DNA of 17,125 bases from Nitrospirales bacterium (GCA_020846375.1 JADLDZ010000155.1:1-17125), one strand, 5' to 3'. Shown: positions 6,851 through 14,485, counted from the stretch's first letter. Numbers and translations: made by a program. The notes: generated from the letters alone by a model not told the origin.

Positions 6851-8860
6851 CTACCCTCTCCTTATGGACAGGAGCAGTTCGGCATTCTTGATATGGGTCA
6901 TGGAGAAAGGGGTATCCAGATAGCGTGCATACCGGTTTGGATCGGGGGGCTCATCCCGCAGAAAGGGGCGGACATACTGAATGGTATGGTCGGCCATCCT
7001 GCGGTGCAGCGCCGGAGTGGAGAGAGAGGAGGGGAAATCCGCGATGTGGTTCCTCATGAGCTGGTAGAAATCCTTCTGCTCGTAGTCGAAGAGGCTTGAG
7101 GCGCTCAGGGTGGCGATGATCTTCCCTTCGTAGTGCTCCCAGAAGCGCATGAAGGTCTTGTGGTGGAAGCGCGGCAGCCTGTCGATTCCCTTGAAGACGA
7201 CGAGATCGAAATTGGTGAAGAATTCGAAATAGAGCTCTTCCTCGGTGATGTTGCCGCAGGGAATGACGCAGGCGATCGCGGAGCTCAGGCCGAAGGCGTC
7301 GATGCCGAGGAGCCGGTTCAGGATGAAGTGAGCATACGCCTCGTCCTCGTACCGGACGACCATCCTCCTGCCCTGGAGCAGATGAAAATTCCTGAAAGTC
7401 TTCAGGAAGTGCTCGCAATGGGCCTCCCCCGGCAGGTACGATTCCAGCCGGAAGGAGGAAGAGGGGGGAGAAACGGGTTTGATGCTCTCCCGGATTCCCA
7501 TCTCGTGCAGTACGCTGTTCGCCTCCATAATGCAGTCATTAAGGAAATCCAGGCTCTTCTTTTCGTCCATGCCTGTCCGCTTCAGCCGGGCCATGAGGGT
7601 CGTCCCGCTCTCCCTGTCCCTTTCGATGATGAAGAGGATGGCGAGGGCGGTGAGATACATGACGAAGGAGTAGAGCAGCTTGTTTTTCGTGATGGAAACC
7701 TTCATCCCCTTATCGACGGCGTAGTGGAGATTGAGAAGGAGATAGCCGAGAACGTAGCCGTCCAGTACCGAGGTGAAGGCACCCACCACCTTCTCGAAGT
7801 ACGTCTTGTTGACCTGGACGAGGTCGGTGCCGAAGAGGAGCCGCTCGAAAGACCGGGAGGCTTCGGAATAGAGACGTGCAGGAGAGGTGTAGTAGCCGTG
7901 CAGGTCGAGGGGGCTGTTCTTCATGAGGATCTTCAGACCACAGGCCTCGAGGGACAGCAGGGAGCTTCCCTCTCCCCATTCGTTCTTATACCCGAAAAAG
8001 GGGGAGATCCTCTTGAAGAGCACCGTCTTGAGAGTGGTGAAAAGGTGGTAGTTCCGGAAACCGGGAAGAGAGACCTCGACCCGGGCCCTGTTGCGCTTCA
8101 CGAACTCCCCGGAGATGCGCTTCACCGCATTCAGGCCGAGACGGGCGACAATGCAGTCGATATCGGAGGCGTTGATATCGGAGACCCCCTTGCTGCCTGC
8201 GGAGCGGGTGAGAAGGTCCTCCTTGAGGTCGGGAAAGACCGTCGCATCTCCCGCTTCAGGCCCGGTGTTCTGTGTCACCCCCTTATTCTTCTTCTCCTTT
8301 TCCTCGGTCCACTTGCGGTGTACCTCGCTGATCTCGATAATATACAGCTTCAGCCGCTCCACCTTTGTTTCGCCGCTTTCCAGCTCTGCCATTAGATTGG
8401 TGAGGGGGGTCAGAAAATCGTGCTGTCTGTATTGGGAAATCGTATAGTAGGTGAGAGCGCTCAGGGGGATCGGGTCCTCCTCCACAAGGCGCTCCAGGTT
8501 CTGCCGGATGTAGGAGCCCGTATCGAAATCGCCGGTGAGATGCAGTCCTACGGCGTCGTCGTCCTGCCGGACGACTTCGGCGTGCAGGGATTTGTGCGCC
8601 GTGGAGAGGGATACCGACGCATCGCTGCATTTCAGCTTGCCCCGCTTCGTGATCTTTGCCCCCTCCCTGCTCATCTCGGTGACGGCGCCCAGGTCTCCCG
8701 CGGAGATCCCGCCGATACGATAGCGCAGGTCTTTTCTCCTGTTGAACACGTTCTTATCCGGGACCGCCTTCGGAGCGGAGGCTTCCCCGGACGGCTCCTT
8801 CCTTACGGGCCGTACAGGGGCGGGTTTCGATTTTTTCGGGAACATATCAAAAAATCCCAC
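6851..8860 (-). CDS. PilZ-type regulator with HDOD-like middle and degenerate sigma54-activator-like C-terminus
   Basis: A 669-residue protein not recognised as a whole. Residues 40-115 look like a PilZ domain, which binds cyclic di-GMP: RKDLR (R42, R46) fits RxxxR, then EMSREG (62-67) fits (D/N)xSxxG except for E in place of D/N, then VVRQDDDAVGLHL. About residues 160-195 form a charged helix. Residues 225-455 are helical, with DIDCIVARLGLNAVKRI resembling an HDOD core; 395-412 is strongly hydrophobic and may be buried or a membrane helix. Residues 478-640 align in order with an NtrC-type AAA+ core: an ITEEELYFEFF segment, Walker-B-like DLVVFKGIDRLP, KIIATLSASSL and DFYQLMRNHI. The ATP-binding loop is replaced by RYEDEAYA and no GAFTGA loop is seen. 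The GTG start has AAAGGAGG seven bases upstream. It lies between the two halves of polA. Confidence 0.75.
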   Translation of the reverse strand: MGFFDMFPKKSKPAPVRPVRKEPSGEASAPKAVPDKNVFNRRKDLRYRIGGISAGDLGAVTEMSREGAKITKRGKLKCSDASVSLSTAHKSLHAEVVRQDDDAVGLHLTGDFDTGSYIRQNLERLVEEDPIPLSALTYYTISQYRQHDFLTPLTNLMAELESGETKVERLKLYIIEISEVHRKWTEEKEKKNKGVTQNTGPEAGDATVFPDLKEDLLTRSAGSKGVSDINASDIDCIVARLGLNAVKRISGEFVKRNRARVEVSLPGFRNYHLFTTLKTVLFKRISPFFGYKNEWGEGSSLLSLEACGLKILMKNSPLDLHGYYTSPARLYSEASRSFERLLFGTDLVQVNKTYFEKVVGAFTSVLDGYVLGYLLLNLHYAVDKGMKVSITKNKLLYSFVMYLTALAILFIIERDRESGTTLMARLKRTGMDEKKSLDFLNDCIMEANSVLHEMGIRESIKPVSPPSSSFRLESYLPGEAHCEHFLKTFRNFHLLQGRRMVVRYEDEAYAHFILNRLLGIDAFGLSSAIACVIPCGNITEEELYFEFFTNFDLVVFKGIDRLPRFHHKTFMRFWEHYEGKIIATLSASSLFDYEQKDFYQLMRNHIADFPSSLSTPALHRRMADHTIQYVRPFLRDEPPDPNRYARYLDTPFSMTHIKNAELLLSIRRG

Positions 8861-8886
8861 AGCGGAACCTCCTTTTCTGAAGAAAC

Positions 8887-8915
8887 ACTTTATATTTTTT
8901 GTCCTTTCTTGTCAA
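8887..8915 (-). promoter_or_regulatory. Sigma70-type promoter of the PilZ gene
   Basis: The minus strand has a perfect TTGACA (8910-8915), a 17-base spacer and TAAAGT (8887-8892); TATAAA with a 15-base spacer is an alternative. It lies between the exonuclease stop and the PilZ ribosome site, so PilZ and the downstream polymerase need not depend on readthrough from the exonuclease gene. Confidence 0.6.
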
Positions 8916-8930
8916 TAGGCGGCTGCCTCT

Positions 8931-9872
8931 CTATGGGCTGTCTTTCGTCCGGTCCTCTCCCCTGAGGAATGCGAACAGGCGCTCCCTGTCGGTGATCGTT
9001 TCGTATTCGCCCCGCGGCTCATAGCCATGGGAGGGGATGAGCCGGATGAAACTCTTGAACTCGAACTCCGAAAACAGGGCGAGGAGCGCGGGCCAGTCGG
9101 GTTCGGCGAGGGAAAGGTCGCGCAGGTTCGCTTCCACAGGGACGGAGGTGTCGATGGTGGAGAGGGTACGGCTCAGTTCGATGCTCTCCCTGCCTTCCTG
9201 CACCAGGCGCCTCAAACGCTCGTTCCGGACCCTTTCGGGATGGGCGAGGAGCGCATCAAGGCCGCCTGCCTCCCGGAGGAGTTCCTTTGCCGTCTTTTCG
9301 CCGATTCCCTTCACGCCCGGGATGTTGTCGACCGCATCCCCGGTGAGGGCCATTATCTCGGGAATCCTTTCGGGGGGAAGCCCGAACCTCTCCTCCACCT
9401 GTTTCGCGTCGATGACGAGGTCTTTCATGGGATCGTATATCCGTATCCCGTCGTTCACCGCCTGCATCATGTCCTTGTCTCCGGTGACGATGAAGACTCC
9501 GGCGCCCTGGGCTGCGGTTTTCCGCGCGAGGGTGCAGATGATGTCGTCGGCCTCATAGCCGGGGAGCTCGAAGGAGGGGATGCGGAACGCCTGCACGATC
9601 TCCTTGATGCGGGGGATCTGGACCGAGAGGTCGTGGGGCATTTCGGGCCTCTGCGCCTTGTATTCCCGGTACATCCGGTGCCTCCCGGTGGGAGAGGGAG
9701 AGTCGAAGGCGATGGCGAGGGCGTCGGGCTTCCTCTCCCTGATGATCCGGAGGAGCATGGAGGTGAAGCCGTACAGGGCGTTGGTGGGGAACCCCTTTGC
9801 GTTGGAGAGCCCCCTGATGGCGTGGTACGCCCGGTAGTAATAGGAGTTGCCGTCGATGAGGTATACGTACAT
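8931..9872 (-). CDS. Stand-alone 5'-3' exonuclease (DNA polymerase I N-terminal domain)
   Basis: A 313-residue FEN-type flap nuclease equivalent to the N-terminal third of DNA polymerase I, which removes RNA primers and flaps. Metal-binding acids are in place: LIDGNSY (D7), AFDSPSPTGRH (D57), YEADD (E107, D109, D110), TGDKDM (D132, D134) and LTGDAVDNIPGVKGIGEKTA (D179, D182), the last leading into the helix-3-turn-helix DNA-binding region. Residues 264-275 (LALFSEFEFKSF) match the domain's normal end. Residues 288-303, GEYETITDRERLFAFL, resemble the opening of the next domain of a full-length enzyme, so this looks like a product of gene fission. The frame stays open well upstream, but family alignment puts the start at the ATG at 9872. 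No ribosome site precedes it, and a TATAAT lies six bases upstream. Confidence 0.93.
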   Translation of the reverse strand: MYVYLIDGNSYYYRAYHAIRGLSNAKGFPTNALYGFTSMLLRIIRERKPDALAIAFDSPSPTGRHRMYREYKAQRPEMPHDLSVQIPRIKEIVQAFRIPSFELPGYEADDIICTLARKTAAQGAGVFIVTGDKDMMQAVNDGIRIYDPMKDLVIDAKQVEERFGLPPERIPEIMALTGDAVDNIPGVKGIGEKTAKELLREAGGLDALLAHPERVRNERLRRLVQEGRESIELSRTLSTIDTSVPVEANLRDLSLAEPDWPALLALFSEFEFKSFIRLIPSHGYEPRGEYETITDRERLFAFLRGEDRTKDSP

Positions 9873-9878
9873 TACTTG

Positions 9879-9887
9879 ATTATACCA
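9879..9887 (-). promoter_or_regulatory. Extended -10 promoter of the 5' exonuclease, probably leaderless
   Basis: The minus strand reads TGGTATAAT, an extended -10 box, followed by six bases and the ATG. Transcription would start at or next to the A of the start codon. No -35 box is evident, which is acceptable with an extended -10. Confidence 0.5.
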
Positions 9888-9971
9888 GAGCCGTCTCTCC
9901 GGGGCTCTCCCTGGAGTGTTCCTCTTGCGTTTTCCATCTCCTCCACGGTGAAGGGAAAGTGAGCGCGTAAA

Positions 9972-10000
9972 TTGCGCAAACCCTTTAAATATGGTAATAT
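9972..10000 (+). promoter_or_regulatory. Candidate promoter of the ROK kinase gene
   Basis: TTGCGC (9972-9977), a 17-base spacer and TAATAT (9995-10000) form a moderate sigma70-like match in an AT-rich dip. Transcription would begin near 10007 and give a leader of about 138 bases. The -35 overlaps the palindrome TTGCGCAA. Confidence 0.4.
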
Positions 10001-10021
10001 ACACTTTGAATAAATTCAGAA

Positions 10022-10105
10022 GGGGTATCCTGTTCCGTACCCCTGCCGGTGCACGGTTTGCTCGGCCTCGCTGCGAACACGGCTTGTGTGCGCACCCTGA
10101 TCTAA
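10022..10105 (+). promoter_or_regulatory. Structured leader of the ROK kinase gene
   Basis: The leader holds a hairpin GGGGTA/TACCCC (10022-10027 with 10038-10043, 10-base loop). It is followed by a nested fold in which GGTGC near 10048 can pair with GCACC near 10101, enclosing TTTGC/GCGAA. No known riboswitch consensus was recognised. Confidence 0.3.
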
Positions 10106-10144
10106 CAACAACCATACACAAAGAAAACGGATAAGAGAGCGACG

Positions 10145-11080
10145 ATGACGAAGAAGTATGCGATTGGAGTCGATCTTGGAGGGACCAATATCAGGGCTTC
10201 CCTGATTACCTCCGGGAATGAGGTAATGGAAAAGGTGAAGGAGCCCACCGGGAAGGACCCCCTTGCGGTGCTTCACAAGCTGCTGGACTCCCTCTACACC
10301 CCCTATGGGCAGGAGGTCGGCGGGATCGGCATCGCCGCGGCGGGGCTGGTGGACCGGGAGAGCGGGACGGTGCTCCTGTCCCCCAACATCCCGGCGCTGA
10401 ACGGGGTGAGCCTGACCGCGGAGCTGGAAGGAAAATACGACACCTGTATTGTCGTGGAGAACGATGCCAATGCCGCCGCCTACGGCGAAAAGGTCGCGGG
10501 TGCGGGGAGGGATATCGGGAGCTTCGTCATGATCACCCTCGGAACGGGAATCGGCGGGGGGATTGTGATACGGGGCGAGCTGCTGCCGGTGGCCGCGGAA
10601 GTCGGGCATATGAGTATCAATGCCGAAGGTCCCCCCTGTCCCTGCGGAAATGTGGGCTGCCTGGAGCTGTACGCTTCGGCAACCGCCCTGATCGGGAATG
10701 CCGTTGCGGAGCTGGAGAGGGGTACCACGAGCATCCTGAAGGATCTCTATAATGGCAATTTCTACAAGATTTCCGCGGAAGACATCTACCGGGGAGCCCT
10801 CGAAGGAGACCCCCTTTCCCGGACCATTTTGCGGGAAGCGGGGAAGAGCCTCGGAATCGGGATCGCGAGCATGATCAATTTGTTCAGTCCCGATGCCGTC
10901 ATCCTGACCGGGGGGCTGATCGGCGCCTGGAACATCTATGTCGACGCCGCCATCAAGGAGGCGGCGAAAAGGGCGATGAAGGAGCTGTACAGCAGGGTGA
11001 AAATAATTCCCTCGTCTCTCGGAGATGACGCCGGCATGGTCGGCGCCGCCCGTCTCATTCCTCATCCCTGTGCGAAATGA
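10145..11080 (+). CDS. ROK-family sugar kinase (glucokinase-like)
   Basis: A 311-residue ROK-fold kinase that most likely phosphorylates glucose or a related hexose with ATP in the cytoplasm. The phosphate-binding loop is GVDLGGTNIRASL near the N-terminus. The catalytic aspartate is D107 in VVENDANAAAYGE. A second nucleotide motif is LGTGIGGGIV (132-141). The zinc site is complete: H155 in EVGHM, and C165, C167 and C172 in CPCGNVGCLE. AVILTGGLIGAW and SLGDDAGMVGAA close the fold. Length is standard for bacterial ROK glucokinases. There is no fused DNA-binding domain, so it is an enzyme rather than a ROK repressor. The ribosome site is weak (GAGAG, five bases before the ATG). It leads a plus-strand run with lepA, lepB and riboflavin synthase. 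The exact sugar cannot be read from the sequence. Confidence 0.92.
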   Translation: MTKKYAIGVDLGGTNIRASLITSGNEVMEKVKEPTGKDPLAVLHKLLDSLYTPYGQEVGGIGIAAAGLVDRESGTVLLSPNIPALNGVSLTAELEGKYDTCIVVENDANAAAYGEKVAGAGRDIGSFVMITLGTGIGGGIVIRGELLPVAAEVGHMSINAEGPPCPCGNVGCLELYASATALIGNAVAELERGTTSILKDLYNGNFYKISAEDIYRGALEGDPLSRTILREAGKSLGIGIASMINLFSPDAVILTGGLIGAWNIYVDAAIKEAAKRAMKELYSRVKIIPSSLGDDAGMVGAARLIPHPCAK

Positions 11081-11113
11081 AGGCGGCGCACTCCCCTGCG
11101 CGGTACGGGAGAT

Positions 11114-11141
11114 GCGTCCCGGCTGTGCTGTCCGGGGACGC
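11114..11141 (+). promoter_or_regulatory. Hairpin just upstream of the lepA ribosome site
   Basis: GCGTCCCGG pairs with CCGGGGACGC across an 8-9 base loop, leaving one bulged base. The GC-rich stem ends six bases before the lepA ribosome site. No T-run follows, so it is not an intrinsic terminator; it may tune lepA translation or mark an RNA processing point. Confidence 0.45.
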
Positions 11142-11158
11142 TGTCGCGGAGTAGGGTT

Positions 11159-12949
11159 ATGTCAAGGAATATACGTAATTTTTCCATAATCGCCCATATC
11201 GACCACGGGAAGTCTACCCTGGCGGACAGGCTCCTCGAGTACACCGGCGCGCTGAGCTCGCGGGAGATGACGGCCCAGGTGCTCGACTCCATGGACCTGG
11301 AGCGGGAGCGGGGCATCACCATCAAGGCCCATGCCGTGCGGCTCACCTACAAGGCGGATAACGGGAAGACCTACATCCTGAACCTCATCGACACGCCGGG
11401 GCACGTGGATTTCTCCTACGAGGTGTCGCGGAGCCTCGCCTCCTGCGAGGGGAGCCTCCTCGTGGTGGACGCCACACAGGGGGTCGAGGCCCAGACCCTC
11501 GCCAACACCTATCTCGCCATCGAGCATGACCATGAGATCATCCCGGTCATCAACAAGATCGACCTCCCCGGAGCGGAGCCCGATCGGGTGAAAGACCAGA
11601 TCGAGGAAGCGGTGGGGATCGATTGTTCCGAAGTGGTCCTGGCCAGCGCCAAGGAGGGGATCGGGACAAAGGAGATCCTGGAGGCTATCGTGAGGAAGAT
11701 CCCTCCTCCGGCCGGCTCGGCCGAAGCGAAGCTGAAGGCTCTGATCTTCGACTCATGGTTCGACAACTACCAGGGTGTCATCGTCCTGGTAAGGGTCTTC
11801 GACGGGGTCGTTCGGCCCGGGATGAAGATCCGGCTGATGGCAGCGGGTAAGGAATACGAGGTGACGAAAGTCGGCATCTTCACCCCGAAGATGGAGGACG
11901 CGGCAGAGCTCTCCGCAGGGGAGGTCGGGTTCATCATCGCCTCCATCAAGACGGTGGGGGATACGAAGATCGGCGATACTATCACCGATGCGTCGCGTCC
12001 GGCGGATGCGCCGCTCCCGGGCTATAAGGAGATAAAGCCCCTCGTTTTCTGCGGGCTCTATCCCGTGGAGACCCACCAGTACGAGGAGCTGAAGGTCGCC
12101 CTCGAGAAGCTGCGGCTGAACGACTCCTCCTTCAGTTACGAGCCCGAGACCTCCACAGCCCTGGGCTTCGGCTTCCGGTGCGGGTTTCTGGGGCTCCTCC
12201 ACATGGAGATCATCAAGGAAAGGCTCGAAAGGGAGTTCGGGCTCACCCTCATCAGCACGGCACCCACGGTGATCTACCTCGTCACCGCCATGGACGGAGC
12301 CAAATCGTACGTGGACAACCCGAGCAAGCTCCCCGAGCGGTTCCTCACGATCGAGGAGCCCTTCGTGAAGGTGACCATTTTCGTGCCCCAGGCCTACATC
12401 GGCCAGATACTGGATCTCTGCCAGGAGAAGCGCGGCATCCAGAAGGACTTCTCCTACCTGAGCAAGGACCGGATCATGGTCGCCTACGAGCTGCCGCTGA
12501 ACGAGATCCTTTGGGACTTCTACGACACCCTCAAGTCCGTCTCGAAGGGCTACGCGTCCATGGATTACGAGTTCCTCGGCTACCGGGAATCGAAGCTCGT
12601 GAAGCTGGACCTGCTCCTGAACGGGGAAACGGTGGACGCCCTTTCCTTGATTGTGCATACGGACAAGGCCTATTATAAAGGGAGGCAGATCGCCGAAAAG
12701 CTCCGGCAGGTCATTCCGCGGCAGCTGTATGAGATCGCCATTCAGGCCGCCATCGGGGGGAAGATCATCGCCCGCGAAAGCATCAAGGCAATGAGGAAGA
12801 ATGTCCTTGCCAAATGCTACGGCGGCGACATCACCCGCAAGAGAAAGCTCATCGAGAAGCAGAAAGAGGGGAAGAAGCGGATGAAACAGATCGGGCACGT
12901 GGAGATCCCGCAGGAGGCGTTCCTGTCTGTTCTGAAAGTGAAAGAGTAG
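11159..12949 (+). CDS. lepA: Elongation factor 4 (LepA) GTPase
   Basis: A 596-residue translational GTPase of normal LepA length that binds ribosomes and can back-translocate tRNAs. G motifs are intact: AHIDHGKST (12-20), RGITI (51-55), DTPGH (78-82), NKID (132-135) and SAKEG (163-167). The catalytic histidine is H82. The EF4-specific C-terminal domain is present, with YGGDITRKRKLIEKQKEGKK and EIPQEAFLSVLK at the end. A ribosome site GGAG at 11148-11151 lies seven bases before the ATG. It follows the ROK kinase by 78 bases and precedes lepB by 91 bases. The lepA-lepB order is the same as in Escherichia coli and many other bacteria, so coupled transcription is likely. Confidence 0.98.
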   Translation: MSRNIRNFSIIAHIDHGKSTLADRLLEYTGALSSREMTAQVLDSMDLERERGITIKAHAVRLTYKADNGKTYILNLIDTPGHVDFSYEVSRSLASCEGSLLVVDATQGVEAQTLANTYLAIEHDHEIIPVINKIDLPGAEPDRVKDQIEEAVGIDCSEVVLASAKEGIGTKEILEAIVRKIPPPAGSAEAKLKALIFDSWFDNYQGVIVLVRVFDGVVRPGMKIRLMAAGKEYEVTKVGIFTPKMEDAAELSAGEVGFIIASIKTVGDTKIGDTITDASRPADAPLPGYKEIKPLVFCGLYPVETHQYEELKVALEKLRLNDSSFSYEPETSTALGFGFRCGFLGLLHMEIIKERLEREFGLTLISTAPTVIYLVTAMDGAKSYVDNPSKLPERFLTIEEPFVKVTIFVPQAYIGQILDLCQEKRGIQKDFSYLSKDRIMVAYELPLNEILWDFYDTLKSVSKGYASMDYEFLGYRESKLVKLDLLLNGETVDALSLIVHTDKAYYKGRQIAEKLRQVIPRQLYEIAIQAAIGGKIIARESIKAMRKNVLAKCYGGDITRKRKLIEKQKEGKKRMKQIGHVEIPQEAFLSVLKVKE

Positions 12950-12971
12950 AGACATGCGCTCTGCGGCGGAT

Positions 12972-13005
12972 CCGGAGCCGGATGCGGTGCTTCCGCACGC
13001 TCCGG
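12972..13005 (+). promoter_or_regulatory. Hairpin in the lepA-lepB spacer
   Basis: CCGGAGC (12972-12978) pairs with GCTCCGG (12999-13005), with an inner GCGG/CCGC stem. No T-run follows. It may be a transcript-stabilising or processing hairpin between the two genes. Confidence 0.45.
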
Positions 13006-13040
13006 TGGGGTGTGCGCAGGAATGAAGGAGAACAAACAGT

Positions 13041-13640
13041 TTGAATAAAGTATGGGAATATGTAAAGGCGATCGGCACCGCGCTGATCCTCGCCCTCATT
13101 ATCAGGGCATATGTTGTGCAGGCTTTCAAAATCCCTTCCGGGTCCATGATACCCACTCTGCTCATCGGCGATCACATCCTGGTGAGCAAGTTCATCTATG
13201 GGACGAAGCTCCCTTTCACCGACAAGAGAATCCTCCCCCTCGCCAGCCCGAAGAGGGGTGATATCGTCGTCTTCAAATATCCCGAAGACCCGAGCAAGGA
13301 CTTCATCAAGAGAGTCGTCGGGGTGGAGGGCGACATCATCGAGGAAAGGAACAAGGTCGTGTATGTCAACGGGAAGCCCTTGTCCGAGTCGTATATCCAG
13401 CATACCGACGCTGCCGTGCGCAAGGGCAGCCTCGAGCCGAGGGACAATTTCGGGCCGGTCGTCGTACCGAAAGACAAGCTCTTCGTCATGGGGGACAACA
13501 GGGACCAGAGCTACGACAGCCGCTATTGGGGGTATGTCGATATGGAGGAGCTGCGGGGAAAGGCCTTTATCATCTACTGGTCCTGGGACAGCATCAGGAG
13601 CTTCCCGCGCTTCGGGAGGCTCGGAAAGCTGGTCCACTGA
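13041..13640 (+). CDS. lepB: Signal peptidase I
   Basis: A 199-residue membrane-bound serine protease that removes signal peptides from exported proteins. One N-terminal membrane helix (about residues 8-27) is followed by box B PSGSMIPTL with nucleophile S35, then box D KDFIKRVVG with the general base K90, and box E GDNRDQSYDSR. The short form with one helix and about 200 residues is typical of many lineages; E. coli LepB is longer. The start is TTG at 13041. An in-frame TGA lies at 13023, no ATG or GTG lies between, and AAGGAG (13025-13030) sits ten bases upstream. It follows lepA and precedes the riboflavin synthase gene by ten bases. Confidence 0.96.
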   Translation: MNKVWEYVKAIGTALILALIIRAYVVQAFKIPSGSMIPTLLIGDHILVSKFIYGTKLPFTDKRILPLASPKRGDIVVFKYPEDPSKDFIKRVVGVEGDIIEERNKVVYVNGKPLSESYIQHTDAAVRKGSLEPRDNFGPVVVPKDKLFVMGDNRDQSYDSRYWGYVDMEELRGKAFIIYWSWDSIRSFPRFGRLGKLVH

Positions 13641-13650
13641 TCCGCCCGCC

Positions 13651-14292
13651 ATGTTCACCGGATTGATCATAGAGCTGGGCGAAGTCGCCTCCCTGCAGAA
13701 GGGGGACGCAAGCGCACGCCTCTCGGTGAAGGGGAGCGAGGTGGCCGGGGATGCCGCCCTGGGCGACAGCATTGCGGTCGACGGCGTCTGTTTGACGGTG
13801 GTGGGCATCGAGAGGGAGGTCCTCTCCTTTGATGCCTCCTACGAGACGCTCCGGAGCACCACCCTCGGAAGCCTGCGGCGGGGTGACCGGGTCAATCTCG
13901 AACCCTCCCTGAAACCCACCTCGAAACTGGGCGGGCACTTCGTGACCGGACATGTGGAGGATGCGGGGAAAATACGCTCCCGGAAGACCGCCGGCAATGC
14001 GGTGCGCATCGAAATCGAGGCCCCGCATAGTGTTCTAGACTACCTCGTGGAGAAGGGGTCGGTGGCGGTGGACGGCATCAGCCTCACGGTGGTGGAAGTC
14101 TTGAAGGATGCCTTCAGCGTGGTGATCATCCCCCATACTGCAAAGTTGACGACCATCGGCTTCAAGGGAGCCGGAGATGCGGTGAACCTCGAGCCCGATA
14201 TCCTGGGGAAATACGTAGCGAAATTCCTCCGGAAAGGCGGCGACAGCGACGCATCCCTCCTGTCCGCCCTGAAGAAGTCAGGGTTTATCTGA
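13651..14292 (+). CDS. ribE: Riboflavin synthase alpha chain
   Basis: A 213-residue enzyme that converts two molecules of 6,7-dimethyl-8-ribityllumazine into riboflavin, the last step of the pathway. It has the diagnostic N-terminus MFTGLIIELG and two tandem lumazine-binding domains: the first with DGVCLTVVG, the second opening at GGHFVTGHVEDAG and containing DGISLTVVEV. VIIPHTAKLTTIG and VNLEPDILGKYVAK are typical of the C-terminal part. Length is normal. The ATG at 13651 is fixed by the conserved N-terminus; no ribosome site precedes it and the gap to lepB is only ten bases, so translation is probably coupled to lepB. No FMN riboswitch is visible and the other riboflavin genes are not next to it. 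Confidence 0.96.
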   Translation: MFTGLIIELGEVASLQKGDASARLSVKGSEVAGDAALGDSIAVDGVCLTVVGIEREVLSFDASYETLRSTTLGSLRRGDRVNLEPSLKPTSKLGGHFVTGHVEDAGKIRSRKTAGNAVRIEIEAPHSVLDYLVEKGSVAVDGISLTVVEVLKDAFSVVIIPHTAKLTTIGFKGAGDAVNLEPDILGKYVAKFLRKGGDSDASLLSALKKSGFI

Positions 14293-14305
14293 GCACTACA
14301 ACCAT

Positions 14306-14485
14306 TCATAGCTCAGAATCGCTTTGCTGCTTTTTCTGAAAGTCCGCTTTGCTCGGAATCTGACAACGGCGATAGTATTCCCTTCCCTGGCCGGGGAGTG
14401 AGGGGTGTCGATCCGTTACTTCGTGGTCTTTTCCTCTGAGGAAGGCAATCCAGACAGAAGTATCAACGAGGATCTTAGCGTCCAT
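14306..14485 (-). pseudogene. Truncated VapC-like PIN-domain toxin
   Basis: A 59-codon frame begins MDAKILVDTSVWIAFLRGKD, the unmistakable start of a VapC PIN-domain ribonuclease with its first catalytic aspartate (D8). After about residue 22 similarity stops. The tail (HPSLPGQGRE and onward) is encoded by a palindromic, REP-like sequence, and all other PIN active-site acids are missing. The ATG overlaps the end of the upstream antitoxin frame by 11 bases, the normal arrangement of a vapBC operon. The toxin is therefore a dead remnant of a normal protein of about 130 residues. Confidence 0.75.
14380..14407. repeat. Palindromic REP-like element inside the vapC remnant
   Basis: A GC-rich imperfect palindrome centred on CCCTGGCCGGGG (14385-14396), flanked by CCC and GGG runs. 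Such dispersed intergenic palindromes are common in bacteria. This one starts where the PIN similarity ends, so it may have caused or followed the truncation. Nearby, CGCTTTGCT is directly repeated at 14320 and 14345. Confidence 0.4.

Noticed and set aside
7133..8395. A 420-codon plus-strand frame opposite the PilZ gene
   Set aside because: Low-complexity acidic translation with no motif; the minus-strand gene has an excellent ribosome site and recognisable domains.
11753..13165. A 470-codon minus-strand frame opposite lepA and lepB
   Set aside because: Antisense shadow of two strongly identified genes.
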